Positions 26,645 to 35,197 of a stretch of DNA of 54,395 nucleotides are shown here, piece by piece (position 1 is the first letter of the stretch; each line of letters starts with the position of its first letter). The position numbers and the translations under genes were made by a program. The stretch is from Candidatus Cloacimonadota bacterium (GTDB lineage: Bacteria > Muiribacteriota > UBA6191), in assembly GCA_023954715.1 (NCBI GenBank), contig JAGSHD010000020.1, forward strand, positions 1 to 54,395, written 5' to 3'. The notes below the pieces were generated by a model. That model made no database searches, was not told where the DNA came from, and saw nothing but the letters and a program-made list of their open reading frames with translations.

Positions 26645-26673
26645 TTGACATATTTTGTGTATTTTTGTACATA
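26645..26673 (+). promoter_or_regulatory. glmM: Candidate promoter of glmM
   Basis: TTGACA at 26645-26650 is separated by 17 bp from TACATA at 26668-26673, about 35 bases before the glmM start. The -35 is perfect and the -10 moderate. AGAGG precedes the ATG. Confidence 0.5.
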
Positions 26674-26707
26674 AATTATGACTTAAACTCATTAGTTTAG
26701 AGGATTT

Positions 26708-28066
26708 ATGAATAAATTATTTGGAACAGACGGAATACGTGGTAAGGCAAATGTTGAGCCTATGACTGTAGAAACAATGGTAAAAGTAGGTCGTGCTGCG
26801 GCCTATGTTTTGAGTAATAACGGAAAAAATACAAAACATCCCATTGTGATTGGTAAAGACACTAGAATATCTGGTTATATGATCGAATCGGCTCTAGTAG
26901 CGGGAATATGTTCTATGGGTATGGATGTTTTATTGACAGGGCCACTACCTACACCTGGAGTAGCATTTATTACACGAAGTCTTAGAGCGACTGCTGGTGT
27001 AATGATTTCAGCTTCTCATAATGCGTATTATGATAATGGGATTAAGTTTTTTCAAACAAATGGATTTAAGCTACCCGATAGCACCGAAGCCCAAATAGAA
27101 GGTCTAGTTGCATCTGGTGAATTGGATGGATTTCGACCAACGGCAAAAGAGGTAGGTAAAGCTTATCGTATGGATACTGCTGTTGGTAGATACATGGAGT
27201 TTGCTAAAGCGAGCTTCCCAAAAGGTATGACTCTAGACGGTATGAAAATAGTCGTTGATTGTGCTAATGGAGCAGCCTATAAAGTTGGGCCAGGGGTTCT
27301 TAGAGAGTTAGGTGCCGAGGTTATCACTATTGGAGCAAGTCCAAATGGTACAAATATTAATGATGGTTTTGGTGCACTTCACCCTGAAAAAATGCGGGTC
27401 GAAGTCATTAAAAATAATGCTGATTTAGGGATTGCTTTAGATGGAGATGCTGATCGATGTATTTTTTCTGATGAAAATGGAAATGAAATCGATGGTGACT
27501 TGATCATGGGCCTTGTGGCAGTACATGCTAAAGAAGAGGGTATGCTAAAAAATAATACCTTAGTTGCAACGATAATGAGTAATCTAGGATTAGATATTGC
27601 CATGCAGAAACATGGAATAGATGTAGTTAAAACTCCTGTTGGAGATCGATACGTTGTAGAAGAAATGCGTAAGAGCGATTTTTGTATCGGTGGAGAGCAG
27701 TCTGGTCACATGGTCTTTTTGGAGCATAATACAACAGGGGATGGGTTGGTTTCAGCTCTTCAGGTTTTAGCTACTATGGTTAAAACAAAGTCAAAACTAT
27801 CTAAGCTAGCATCAGTTGTGATCAAGCTTCCACAAGTATTGAAAAATGTGAGAATCTCCCAAAAGAAACCTCTCGAAGAGCTTCCAACAGTAACAGAAAA
27901 GATTACAGAAGTAGAAGAGAAGCTAAACGGTAAAGGTAGAGTATTGGTGAGATATTCAGGTACTGAAAACTTACTTCGTGTAATGCTTGAAGGTGAAGAC
28001 GAAGTAAAGATTAATCGCTGGGCTATTGATATTTGTGATGAAATTGAAAAAGAAATTGGAGCTTAA
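26708..28066 (+). CDS. glmM: Phosphoglucosamine mutase GlmM
   Basis: 452 residues, the normal length. The N-terminus is [12 protein letters not shown]. The phosphoserine loop SASHN is at 101-105, with Ser103 the likely phosphorylated residue. The metal-binding loop DGDADRC is near 245, the substrate loop GGEQSGHM near 335, and [12 protein letters not shown] forms the phosphate-binding C-terminal motif. It converts glucosamine-6-phosphate to glucosamine-1-phosphate for UDP-GlcNAc, feeding peptidoglycan and lipopolysaccharide. The wording around SASHN and PLPTPG is of the deltaproteobacterial kind. The next gene starts 8 bp downstream. Confidence 0.96.
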   Translation: MNKLFGTDGIRGKANVEPMTVETMVKVGRAAAYVLSNNGKNTKHPIVIGKDTRISGYMIESALVAGICSMGMDVLLTGPLPTPGVAFITRSLRATAGVMISASHNAYYDNGIKFFQTNGFKLPDSTEAQIEGLVASGELDGFRPTAKEVGKAYRMDTAVGRYMEFAKASFPKGMTLDGMKIVVDCANGAAYKVGPGVLRELGAEVITIGASPNGTNINDGFGALHPEKMRVEVIKNNADLGIALDGDADRCIFSDENGNEIDGDLIMGLVAVHAKEEGMLKNNTLVATIMSNLGLDIAMQKHGIDVVKTPVGDRYVVEEMRKSDFCIGGEQSGHMVFLEHNTTGDGLVSALQVLATMVKTKSKLSKLASVVIKLPQVLKNVRISQKKPLEELPTVTEKITEVEEKLNGKGRVLVRYSGTENLLRVMLEGEDEVKINRWAIDICDEIEKEIGA

Positions 28067-28074
28067 GTAAAATA

Positions 28075-28812
28075 GTGGAAGAACGAGAAGTAGAAAACTT
28101 AGAAGAAATTGATCAAGTTTTGGATGAACTTTTAGATCAAATGCCTGCAAATGAAAAATCTATCCTTTTACAAGAAGTAGAAGAGAGTAGTTCACAGCAA
28201 GCAGAGGATTTAATAGCAGATATTTCAAAAAAGAGTTCTTCTCTATCTTTTGCAGAAGTTTTACAAGAAGAAGAGTTAGAGGTTTTAAAAGAAGAAGCTG
28301 AGCCACTTTTAAGTGAAGAAGAACGTTCATTCTTTTTTGAGCAAAGCCAAGAAACAGCATCAGACACACACTTTGTAGATGACTTTATGAACTCTGATGT
28401 TGTAGATGTTCAAGCGCTTGATGAAAATCAAGAAATCTACGAGGATGTAATTTTATCGCCTGTGTTACAAGATACTAAGCGGTTATACTTCATTTGTTTG
28501 GCTGCCTTGTGTATGTTATTTGGCTTAGTGTGTATTTTGTGTTTCATGCAAAATAGTACTCAAAATATGATTTTAGAAAACAGGGCTTCCATTAAAACAA
28601 TCAGTAAGGGTTCAATGGGCTCGGACTTTTTAAGTATGCCGATCGTTCAACAAAAACAAGCTATTTTATTAAAACTAAACTCTTCATTGAGTACAAAAGA
28701 AGAAAAGGCATTATGTAACTTTTTTCTAGCAAGTTTTGCATATCAAGATGGAGATATGAAAGCAGGGCGCAGGTTTATGCTAGAAGGAGTCAAATTAAGA
28801 GATGATAAGTAA
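28075..28812 (+). CDS. Acidic single-pass membrane protein, unknown function
   Basis: 245 residues from a GTG at 28075; a GGAG about 13 bases upstream is a poor fit, and an ATG at 28141 is a possible alternative. Residues 1-130 are strongly acidic (Glu-rich, no domain recognised). One transmembrane helix lies at about 136-158 (LYFICLAALCMLFGLVCIL). The ~85-residue C-terminal part is helical, with an ALCNFFLASFAYQDGDMKAGRRFM segment resembling one TPR unit. With no signal peptide, the acidic part should be cytoplasmic. It is located between glmM (8 bp) and the cytochrome gene (11-bp overlap), so probably one operon. The function is unknown. Confidence 0.65.
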   Translation: MEEREVENLEEIDQVLDELLDQMPANEKSILLQEVEESSSQQAEDLIADISKKSSSLSFAEVLQEEELEVLKEEAEPLLSEEERSFFFEQSQETASDTHFVDDFMNSDVVDVQALDENQEIYEDVILSPVLQDTKRLYFICLAALCMLFGLVCILCFMQNSTQNMILENRASIKTISKGSMGSDFLSMPIVQQKQAILLKLNSSLSTKEEKALCNFFLASFAYQDGDMKAGRRFMLEGVKLRDDK

Positions 28813-29257
28813 TTTTATGAAAAGATTTATATATATATTTTGTATTTTGGTAGTTGTTGGGACTTGCTTTAGTAGTACTAAAAATACTAAACACGATTTT
28901 GGATGTGCTGCTTGTCATGATATCCATAAAGCGAAAGCCAAAAACTTATGGGCTACTCCTTTGAAAAAATCCACTAACAATATGATGCTAAATACTGGAG
29001 ATGCCATGTGTTATACATGTCATGGAGATCAGTCAAAAGGCGGTAAGTACTTTATGCCTAAGCACTCTCATCCTGTGAGTATCGTACCTAGTAAAAAGAC
29101 GAAAATTCCTAAGATTTTAGGGACAACATATATCGAAGGTGTAGGGCGAGTGATTACCTGTACCTCATGTCATGATCCTCATTCATCAAACAAAATGTTT
29201 TTAAAAATTCCGATGAAAAACGATGCCCTGTGCCGCGCCTGTCACGTTAGTTATTAG
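28802..29257 (+). CDS. Small tetrahaem c-type cytochrome
   Basis: 151 residues, with an N-terminal signal/anchor helix (about 8-23). Four CxxCH haem-binding motifs: CAACH at 35-39, CYTCH at 70-74, CTSCH at 120-124, CRACH at 144-148. They are arranged as two pairs typical of the paired CXXCH (doubled motif) family, with extra His residues (KHSHP, DPHSS) as possible distal ligands. It would be exported and loaded with haem in the periplasm, acting in electron transfer. AAGGAG at 28784 fits the ATG at 28802 better than the inner ATG at 28817. No haem-lyase or partner reductase gene is nearby, so its electron partners are unknown. Confidence 0.88.
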   Translation: MISNFMKRFIYIFCILVVVGTCFSSTKNTKHDFGCAACHDIHKAKAKNLWATPLKKSTNNMMLNTGDAMCYTCHGDQSKGGKYFMPKHSHPVSIVPSKKTKIPKILGTTYIEGVGRVITCTSCHDPHSSNKMFLKIPMKNDALCRACHVSY

Positions 29258-29301
29258 GGCTTTTTGTAACGGTCTTAGCTGAACTTGTCTTTTTCTTCTC
29301 T

Positions 29302-29338
29302 TCATTTTCTCGTGTACACTAGTACACGTCGAAAATGA
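29302..29338. repeat. Long imperfect hairpin after the cytochrome gene
   Basis: CATTTTC / GAAAATG and CGTGTAC / GTACACG form two stacked stems separated by a small 1x2 internal loop, with an ACTA tip. There is no U-tract on the plus strand (AGTGAAAAAAAA follows), so it is not a standard terminator for the cytochrome gene. It could be a processing or stability hairpin. Confidence 0.6.
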
Positions 29339-29390
29339 GTGAAAAAAAATACTTCGCTCATCTAAGGCCTATTGGCTGCATTGCGTTGTT

Positions 29391-29535
29391 GCTCTATTTT
29401 CTTTGAAAATATCGGGTTTTTTTGGTGCTTGTTGGCTTTTTTGGCGTGTGGGGCTTGTTTTCTGCGAAAACTCGGGCTATTGTTCTGGGGGCTCTATTTT
29501 CTTTGAATATATCGGGGCTTTTTTGGGTTTGTTGC
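29391..29535. repeat. G/T-rich degenerate direct repeat
   Basis: GCTCTATTTTCTTTGA-A/T-ATATCGGG occurs at 29391-29416 and again exactly 100 bp later at 29491-29516, each followed by a T-run and GGT/GGG..TTGTTG. A weaker third copy (TTGTTTTCTGCGAAAACTCGGG) is at 29455. The plus strand here is markedly G+T-rich with few As or Cs, unlike any neighbour. A 65-codon frame across it has no support. Confidence 0.6.
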
Positions 29536-30045
29536 TTATCTTAGTAGTTTTCTCATCCACACTTTACCTTCGTCATTGGGGCCATGCACATCGGGCATAG
29601 TTGCAACGATCGAATAGTGGTTTTTTTTGTAGAATGAAATAACTTGATGATCTTTAGCATATGTTGATAAATATATACAATAATGATTGCTACTATTAGC
29701 AAGATGCTCAGCGAACTTAAGTAGTTGACAGCCTAGGCCCTGACTTCGATACTCAGGCAATACACCTAGGTCTAAAACTTCTGAGTATTGGCCTAAATAT
29801 GGTACATCATCCAAAGCTTCATCTAGCCAGAGTGCGATAAATCCCATAGCTGTCTTATGTTTAGAGTAGAGCGCATAAAACTGTACACCTCTCTCGAAGT
29901 GTTGGGTGATTCTTCTATGTAACCACTTAACGTGGCTTGGTTTATCTGAGTTAAAATCGTCGCCAATTTCAATTTCTCCCATTAATGTAAAAAAGTGATC
30001 AACAAACTGAGTTTTTGAGATGGCTTGAATCATAGATTTACTCAT
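29536..30045 (-). CDS. GNAT family N-acetyltransferase
   Basis: 169 residues from the ATG at 30045; another ATG at 30054 is equally near and neither has a strong ribosome site. The acetyl-CoA-binding motif A is VLDLGVLPEYRSQGLGCQLL (R-x-x-G-L-G). ISFYKKNHYSIV is the typical C-terminal motif of the fold. The gene overlaps the end of the phosphatase gene by about 8 bp, so the two are translated together. The acceptor substrate cannot be told. The C-terminal DVHGPNDEGKVWMRKLL is similar to acetyltransferases of small molecules, but that is weak evidence. Confidence 0.8.
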   Translation of the reverse strand: MSKSMIQAISKTQFVDHFFTLMGEIEIGDDFNSDKPSHVKWLHRRITQHFERGVQFYALYSKHKTAMGFIALWLDEALDDVPYLGQYSEVLDLGVLPEYRSQGLGCQLLKFAEHLANSSNHYCIYLSTYAKDHQVISFYKKNHYSIVATMPDVHGPNDEGKVWMRKLLR

Positions 30046-30385
30046 GAGCTTCATCTATTTTTAGGTTTATAAATGAGGATATCTTTCGATCAAGAATTTG
30101 TATAAGATCAGGGTCCATATAATCATAGTTGTCTGGGATATCTAATACGATGAACTTCTTGCCTACTAAAAGCTCTTTATATTTTTTAGCTAATTTATTG
30201 CGGTGAGACTTTTCCATTACAAAAATATATTGGGCCCAGTCAATGAGGTCTCCACTGATAGTGGTAGCGGCATCTTTGTTTGTCCCTGCTCCAATAGTTG
30301 AAATGTCTTTAAATTGTGCAAAATAGCTTTCTGCTGTAGCGCTTCTTAATTTGTTTTCACTACACACAAAGAGTAGATTGGCCAT
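30038..30385 (-). CDS. Low-molecular-weight protein-tyrosine-phosphatase-like protein (COG4551-like)
   Basis: 115 residues from the ATG at 30385, preceded by AAGGAG; an upstream start at 30412 lacks one. The N-terminus NLLFVCSENKLRSATAE holds the phosphatase loop Cys8-x5-Arg14-Ser15. DIPDNYDYMDPDLI near the C-terminus supplies the general-acid Asp region (in place of DPY/DIPD of related proteins). It is shorter than classical LMW-PTPs (about 150), as usual for the COG4551 subgroup. It is the first gene of a two-gene unit with the overlapping acetyltransferase. The target is unknown. Confidence 0.82.
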   Translation of the reverse strand: MANLLFVCSENKLRSATAESYFAQFKDISTIGAGTNKDAATTISGDLIDWAQYIFVMEKSHRNKLAKKYKELLVGKKFIVLDIPDNYDYMDPDLIQILDRKISSFINLKIDEAHE

Positions 30386-30621
30386 TAAAGGCTCCTTTAT
30401 AATTAGGTACATTTTATTTCATTCCTAAAGATAGCTTTTTAACAAAGTTCTTTACAAGCAATACCTGACTAAATAATTTTATGAAGAGTGTTTTTTTGAA
30501 TAACTCTTGCGTTTGTTCAGATCAAGATTTATTCTATTTTCCTGCTCAAAATATTAATAGGGTAGATTTGTTTTTTGTAAAAAATTGGTGCGCCTAAGGG
30601 GCGTTTTATTTAGGAATTATT

Positions 30622-31914
30622 ATGGCAAAGATATGGCTACGGGACATAAAAGATCATCTAAATCAAGAAGTTTGGTTAAAAGGATGGGTTTTTAATAAGC
30701 GTGGAAGTAAGAAAATACAATTTATTGAATTGAGAGACGGGACAATGGTTGTTCAAGGAATTGTAACCATTAATGATTCAAATCAAGAAACTTGGGATGT
30801 ATGTTCTGAACTAACCCAAGAGAGTAGTATAGAAATTAGAGCTCAAGTTGTTGAGCACCCAAAATCTGTAAGTGGTTGTGAATTAATCATTAAAGAAATT
30901 AAAGTGATTCAAATCGCTGTTGATTTTCCGATCACTAAAAAAGAGCATGGCCCAGACTTTTTATTAAAGCGTCGTCACTTGTGGCTAAGATCTAGATTAC
31001 AAAGATCAATTATGCATGTAAGAAGTCAAATAATAAAGGCTCTACATAACTTTTTTCATGAAAAAAACTATACTCACATGGATTCTCCAATCTTAACGGG
31101 GACTATTGGTGAAGAGGGGTCGACTTTATTTTCAACAGAGTATTTTGACAAAGGAAACGCTTATTTAGCACAAACTGGTCAATTATATTTAGAGGCAAGT
31201 TGTGCTGCACTTGGTAAAGTATATTGTTTTGGTCCAACTTTTAGAGCAGAAAAGTCTAAAACTAGAAGACATCTAACAGAGTTTTGGATGTTAGAAGCAG
31301 AGGTTGCCTTTAACAACAATGAAGATAACATGGATCTTCAAGAAGAAATGTTTAAATATGTAGTTCAACACGTGATTGATACTTGTCCCCTTCAGTTAAA
31401 AAGTCTAGGTAGAAAAGTAGAGGATTTACAAAAGTTTATTCAGCCTTTTGCTAAACTTTCATATGATGATGCTGTAGATCGGCTTCACGAAAAAGGTAGT
31501 AAGATTGTTCGTGGGAAAGATCTTGGAGCTGAAGATGAGGTTATGTTAACACAGGATTATGAAATGCCTGTTTTTATATATAACTACCCAAAAAGTTGTA
31601 AGGCTTTTTACATGAAAAAAGACCCTAATAACTCAGAAAGAGTACTATGTAGTGATCTTTTGGTTCCTGGGTATGGTGAAGTGATTGGTGCATCGCAAAG
31701 AGAGGATGACCTTGAGACTTTAACTCAAAATATCATTGATTTTGGTCTAAACCCAGAGTCCTTTGATTGGTACTTGGATTTACGAAAATATGGTACTTTC
31801 GAGCATAGTGGTTTTGGAATTGGTTTAGAGCGTACAGTATCTGTTATAACAGGTGTTAAGCACATTAGAGAAACGATTCCTTTTCCAAGAATGATGACTC
31901 ATATCGAACCATAA
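30622..31914 (+). CDS. asnS: Asparaginyl-tRNA synthetase
   Basis: 430 residues. The N-terminal OB-fold anticodon-binding domain contains VWLKGWVFNKRGSKKIQFIELRDG. Class II motif 2 is FRAEKSKTRRHLTEFWMLEAE-like, near residue 206 (FRAE..R..TEFWMLEAE), and motif 3 is GFGIGLERTV near 398. The mix of residues after motif 2 (HLTEFWMLEAE) separates AsnRS from AspRS. It charges tRNA-Asn directly. A GC-rich mini-hairpin (CGCC-TAAG-GGGCG) lies about 20 bp before the start, and AGGAAT precedes the ATG. rsmD follows 12 bp downstream. Confidence 0.95.
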   Translation: MAKIWLRDIKDHLNQEVWLKGWVFNKRGSKKIQFIELRDGTMVVQGIVTINDSNQETWDVCSELTQESSIEIRAQVVEHPKSVSGCELIIKEIKVIQIAVDFPITKKEHGPDFLLKRRHLWLRSRLQRSIMHVRSQIIKALHNFFHEKNYTHMDSPILTGTIGEEGSTLFSTEYFDKGNAYLAQTGQLYLEASCAALGKVYCFGPTFRAEKSKTRRHLTEFWMLEAEVAFNNNEDNMDLQEEMFKYVVQHVIDTCPLQLKSLGRKVEDLQKFIQPFAKLSYDDAVDRLHEKGSKIVRGKDLGAEDEVMLTQDYEMPVFIYNYPKSCKAFYMKKDPNNSERVLCSDLLVPGYGEVIGASQREDDLETLTQNIIDFGLNPESFDWYLDLRKYGTFEHSGFGIGLERTVSVITGVKHIRETIPFPRMMTHIEP

Positions 31915-31926
31915 TTAGAGGTAAAT

Positions 31927-32487
31927 ATGTTGCAAATATCAACTGGTGAATTAAAAAAAATGAATATCAAGTCTCCTTCTGGAGACAGAATTCGTCCTAC
32001 AAAATCAAGTGTTCGTGAAGCTATATTTAGTATGATCGGGTACTCTATACATCAACGAACCTTCTTGGACTTATGTGCAGGGACCGGTGCAATGGGACTT
32101 GAGGCAGTATCTCGTGGTGCTGCGATGGTTTCGTTTGTAGAAAAAGATCGAAAAGTAGCTGACATTTTGAAAGAAAATGTTGCTAATGCTGAGAATAGAA
32201 TGGCTGAGTTTGAAATCAGCTTGCGTGTTTATCAGGAGAGTTTTTCAGTTTTTTTAAAAAGAGAGCAGACTTTTGATTTTATCTACTTTGACCCTCCTTA
32301 TGAGTTTTATAAAAAGCATAAGTTAGAGGAGTATGATTTTGAAAGTACTCTAGAATCGGGAGGTACATTGTTTATTGAGCATGCGAGACATGATATCAAA
32401 CCAGTACCCGAAAAACTTGGTTCGCTATACTTCGTAGAGACAAGAAAGTATGGATCTTGTAGAGTTACTATTTTTAAGAAACCCTAA
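31927..32487 (+). CDS. rsmD: 16S rRNA (guanine966-N2)-methyltransferase RsmD
   Basis: 186 residues, the standard length. RPTKSSVREAIFSMI is the family N-terminal motif (RPT.drvRealFn.l). The SAM-binding motif is FLDLCAGTGAMGLEAVSRGA and the catalytic motif IV is FDFIYFDPPYEF (DPPY for N-methylation of guanine). It modifies G966 of 16S rRNA in the small subunit. The ribosome site is GAGGTAA. It ends at a strong bidirectional terminator. Confidence 0.94.
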   Translation: MLQISTGELKKMNIKSPSGDRIRPTKSSVREAIFSMIGYSIHQRTFLDLCAGTGAMGLEAVSRGAAMVSFVEKDRKVADILKENVANAENRMAEFEISLRVYQESFSVFLKREQTFDFIYFDPPYEFYKKHKLEEYDFESTLESGGTLFIEHARHDIKPVPEKLGSLYFVETRKYGSCRVTIFKKP

Positions 32488-32494
32488 GAAAACT

Positions 32495-32533
32495 AAAAAA
32501 AGACCTTTTGAATGATTCAAAAGGTCTTTTTTT
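32495..32533. terminator. Bidirectional terminator between rsmD and yceI
   Basis: A perfect stem AAAAAAAGACCTTTTGAA / TTCAAAAGGTCTTTTTTT closes a TGA loop. A- and T-tracts on both sides serve the converging rsmD (+) and yceI-like (-) genes. Confidence 0.95.
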
Positions 32534-32555
32534 GATTATAGAGAGTTTCTATATT

Positions 32556-33218
32556 TTATTTTTTGTAGATGGCTTCTAACTCTATTTCGATTTTAACGTC
32601 GTTTCCAACCAATAGTCCACCGGCTTCCATAACTTTATGAAAGCTTAAACCGTAGTCTTGCCGATTTACTTCACCTTTAACTGTAGCTCCAAATCTTTTG
32701 TTTCCCCATGGATCTTGAATTGGTCCATTTAACTCTACATTTAAAACAACAGGCTTTGTTACATCTTTCATTGTAAAGTCACCAGTAACTTGGTAACTGC
32801 TCCCACCTAAGGATTTAACCTTTGTAGACCAAAACTTTATCTCAGGGTATTTAGCAGCATCAAAGAAATCATTTGCTCTTAAGTGATTATCTCGCTTTTT
32901 GTTTGCAGTATCTATACTGGCAGATTTCATGTTTAAGTCTAAGCTATGCAAGTGGTTGTTATCGTCTACTTTTAGTTTACCGTCGAACTGCCCAAACTTA
33001 CCTTTGACGTTTGAAATAACCATGTGCTTTACAGAAAATCCAATTGTTGAATGAGATGTGTCTACAACATACTTGTGATAAACCTTTTTTGCTGGGGCAT
33101 GTGCGTGTGCATGTCCATGAGCGTGACCAGAGTGATCATGGTTGTGATGGGAGCCACTAGCATAGTTAGATACAGAAAGTAGCATTGTGCAGGCAAATAT
33201 AGACATTAGTTTTTTCAT
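32556..33218 (-). CDS. yceI: YceI family periplasmic protein with His-rich N-terminal segment
   Basis: 220 residues. Signal peptide about 1-20 (LLSVSNYA|S). Residues 24-40 hold nine histidines in a His/Gly/Ala repeat (HHNHDHSGHAHGHAHAH). The YceI lipocalin-like domain follows from ~47: VVDTSHSTIGFSVKHMVISNVKGKFGQFDG, then KRDNHLRANDFFDAAKYPEIKFWS and GEVNRQDYGLSF. YceI proteins bind polyisoprenoid-type lipids in the periplasm. The His-rich stretch is unusual for the family and suggests metal (zinc, nickel or copper) binding. It is a single gene with a clear ribosome site (AGGAGA) and terminator. Confidence 0.92.
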   Translation of the reverse strand: MKKLMSIFACTMLLSVSNYASGSHHNHDHSGHAHGHAHAHAPAKKVYHKYVVDTSHSTIGFSVKHMVISNVKGKFGQFDGKLKVDDNNHLHSLDLNMKSASIDTANKKRDNHLRANDFFDAAKYPEIKFWSTKVKSLGGSSYQVTGDFTMKDVTKPVVLNVELNGPIQDPWGNKRFGATVKGEVNRQDYGLSFHKVMEAGGLLVGNDVKIEIELEAIYKK

Positions 33219-33306
33219 AAGGTTCTCCTAAAATAGATTAAAGTGTAGCAAGAACTCTTAATACTTGCTGTCAATTGATAAAATCTACAGCATTGTAAGG
33301 AGTTTT

Positions 33307-34053
33307 TCAATGGGCTATATCAAATATTAATTCTAGTTTTAACTTTTTAAAGTAAGTCAGAGCAGAACTATTTTTCATAGCAATCTCAAGTCGGTTTGAA
33401 CTAGAAAAAAGTACGGCAATCTGCTGATTACAAATTTCATCATAGGTTTTTACAAAAGGTATTTCTAGATTATCAACCATTATCTTGAACTTCTTAGGGA
33501 GGTTTTTGGCCCGAATATTAGAGATGAGGTTTCCAAAATGATCACTATATATAATAGACCCTTGGGTTTTGATTTGGTCGTCTAAAAGTAAACTGTTATC
33601 AATATGACAAGATGAAGGTGGAATTTGTTTTAGATTATTCAGGAAGGACTCTTTAATAGTTAAACTTGCACTTGAGGGAGCATAAACATCTCTTCCATGA
33701 AAAGTGTTAGAGGCATGGACTGGTGTATTTAACAGGTATATTTTAGAGTTGGAATTTATTAAATTGGTAAACAGGCCATTATCAGGCCCCACATAAGTGT
33801 AGTCTTTGTTTTTTACTATGATTGACTTGCGATGAGTTCCAACACCAGGATCAATTACACAACAAAATATAGTACCCTTAGGAAAGTAATGATAATTATC
33901 AATAAGGATGGTATTGGCATGAGCGATGTTTTGACTTTGAATCTCATGTGTTAAATCTATAACTTGTTCGTTAGGAGCAATATTCAGGATGACAGCTTTC
34001 ATTACAGCTACATAAGCATCTTTTAGACCAAAATCAGTTAATAATACAATCAT
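33307..34053 (-). CDS. S-adenosyl-L-methionine hydrolase (adenosine-forming), DUF62/SAM hydroxide adenosyltransferase family
   Basis: 248 residues. The conserved motifs are all present: LLTDFGLKDAYVAVMK at the start, VIDPGVGTHRKS near 69, GPDNGLFT near 92, and FHGRDVYAPSSA near 118. These contain the Asp/Arg/His residues that activate water to split SAM into adenosine and methionine. The C-terminal domain has DHFGNLISNI. The physiological role of this reaction is debated. It is slightly shorter than relatives (about 260). It is transcribed divergently from the ECF sigma gene with a 127-bp gap. Confidence 0.92.
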   Translation of the reverse strand: MIVLLTDFGLKDAYVAVMKAVILNIAPNEQVIDLTHEIQSQNIAHANTILIDNYHYFPKGTIFCCVIDPGVGTHRKSIIVKNKDYTYVGPDNGLFTNLINSNSKIYLLNTPVHASNTFHGRDVYAPSSASLTIKESFLNNLKQIPPSSCHIDNSLLLDDQIKTQGSIIYSDHFGNLISNIRAKNLPKKFKIMVDNLEIPFVKTYDEICNQQIAVLFSSSNRLEIAMKNSSALTYFKKLKLELIFDIAH

Positions 34054-34180
34054 TGTTAAAGCCTTATAAGTTGAATGATATTTTGAGCAATTGTAGCATG
34101 GTTTATTACGATAAATTATAGTAGTTTAAATAAAAAAAAAATAATTGTAACTATTTATAGCTATTGAGCATCTTACTTAT

Positions 34181-34705
34181 ATGAATATGAAAAACTTACA
34201 AACAGAAAATACCTTGATTGAGCTTCAAGACTTGTTTCATGATTTAGAACCTAGATTAATGAGATTGAGTTTAAAATACCAGAAGACTACATGGGATGCA
34301 GAAGACGCCGTCTCAGAAACTATGGTTCAGGTTTTAGCAAAGATCGAACTTTTTGAAGGGAAGTCTTCTTTATCAACTTGGATTTATTCTATTTGTGTAA
34401 ATAAAAATTTAGAAATTTTAAGAAAGAAAAAGACATACTTTGAGCACATGAAAAAATATTTTTTTCACAATGTGTTACAGCGACACTCAAGCGAAGGAGA
34501 GTTTTCACTTTTAAATGAAGACTTTCAACAGTCTTTGGGAAAGCTGGATGAAGACGAGCGTAGTGTTTTTTTGTTAAGTGTGTATGAAGAGCTTCCTCAA
34601 AAACAAATTGCGGAAATATTGGATATGAGCCTTTCTAATGTGAAGGTAAAGCTTCATAGAGGAAGAAAAAAGTTAATGTCGAGTTTAGGTGACTACTTGA
34701 AATAA
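34181..34705 (+). CDS. ECF-type RNA polymerase sigma factor
   Basis: 174 residues. Region 2 spans about 15-85 (DAEDAVSETMVQVLAKIELFEGKSSLSTWIYSICVN, the typical D.vQe.f.... f.t WLy.ia.N pattern). Region 4 is at about 118-168 (LDEDERSVFLLSVYEELPQKQIAEILDMSLSNVKVKLHRGRKKL). The two starts ATG 34181 and ATG 34187 cannot be separated; neither has a strong ribosome site. The gene for a zinc-finger anti-sigma factor begins 10 bp downstream, so this is a classic sigma/anti-sigma pair. GTAACT at 34147 could be an autoregulatory -35, but no clear -10 supports it. Confidence 0.93.
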   Translation: MNMKNLQTENTLIELQDLFHDLEPRLMRLSLKYQKTTWDAEDAVSETMVQVLAKIELFEGKSSLSTWIYSICVNKNLEILRKKKTYFEHMKKYFFHNVLQRHSSEGEFSLLNEDFQQSLGKLDEDERSVFLLSVYEELPQKQIAEILDMSLSNVKVKLHRGRKKLMSSLGDYLK

Positions 34706-34715
34706 GGTGGTAGAT

Positions 34716-35183
34716 ATGAAATGCGAAAATTTTATTAGTGAATTATATGAAAGTTCATTGAGTCATTTAAGTGAGGGCTTAACCAAGCATCTACAAGGCT
34801 GTGCATCATGTGAAAAAGAGTATTTAAAGATTAAGCGTTTAGAGTCAGGTTTTTTAAATGCGGATAAAGTCACAAATAAACCTTCTAACATGATAAGAAA
34901 CTTCAGTGTGGCAATGGCTGTTACTTGTGTTTTATTTTTTCAAGGAGCTTTTGAAAAGGTAGAAGTGCAAAGTAGCTTTTTTGATACTACAGAGATTGCA
35001 TTGGCCCATGCTATTGAAGAGACAGAGAGCCTAATATCAGATCAAATTTATGATATAGACTTTACTGTGGAGTCATCATTTAGTGAAGAATACTATTTTG
35101 ATGAAGGGAATGACTTTGATGTTTATGACTTTGCTATAACTACAATTGAGAATAATGTATATAACAACACCCTTGAGGGGTAA
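34716..35183 (+). CDS. Putative zinc-finger anti-sigma factor (membrane-anchored)
   Basis: 155 residues from the ATG at 34716 (AAGGTGG upstream; a GTG at 34707 lies inside that site). Cys3, then His25-x3-Cys29-x2-Cys32 forms the ZAS/zf-HC2 zinc-binding motif of anti-sigma factors. One membrane helix lies at about 52-70 (FSVAMAVTCVLFFQGAF), followed by an acidic periplasmic tail rich in Asp, Glu, Phe and Tyr with no known domain. It should bind and hold the upstream ECF sigma factor at the membrane until an envelope signal arrives. The adjacent secreted TPR-like protein may belong to the sensing circuit. Confidence 0.8.
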   Translation: MKCENFISELYESSLSHLSEGLTKHLQGCASCEKEYLKIKRLESGFLNADKVTNKPSNMIRNFSVAMAVTCVLFFQGAFEKVEVQSSFFDTTEIALAHAIEETESLISDQIYDIDFTVESSFSEEYYFDEGNDFDVYDFAITTIENNVYNNTLEG

Positions 35184-35197
35184 TTTAAGGAGAAACC

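Noticed and set aside
29403..29600. 65-codon plus-strand frame in the G/T-rich block
   Set aside because: Its composition follows the G/T skew, it overlaps the acetyltransferase gene end and has no ribosome site.
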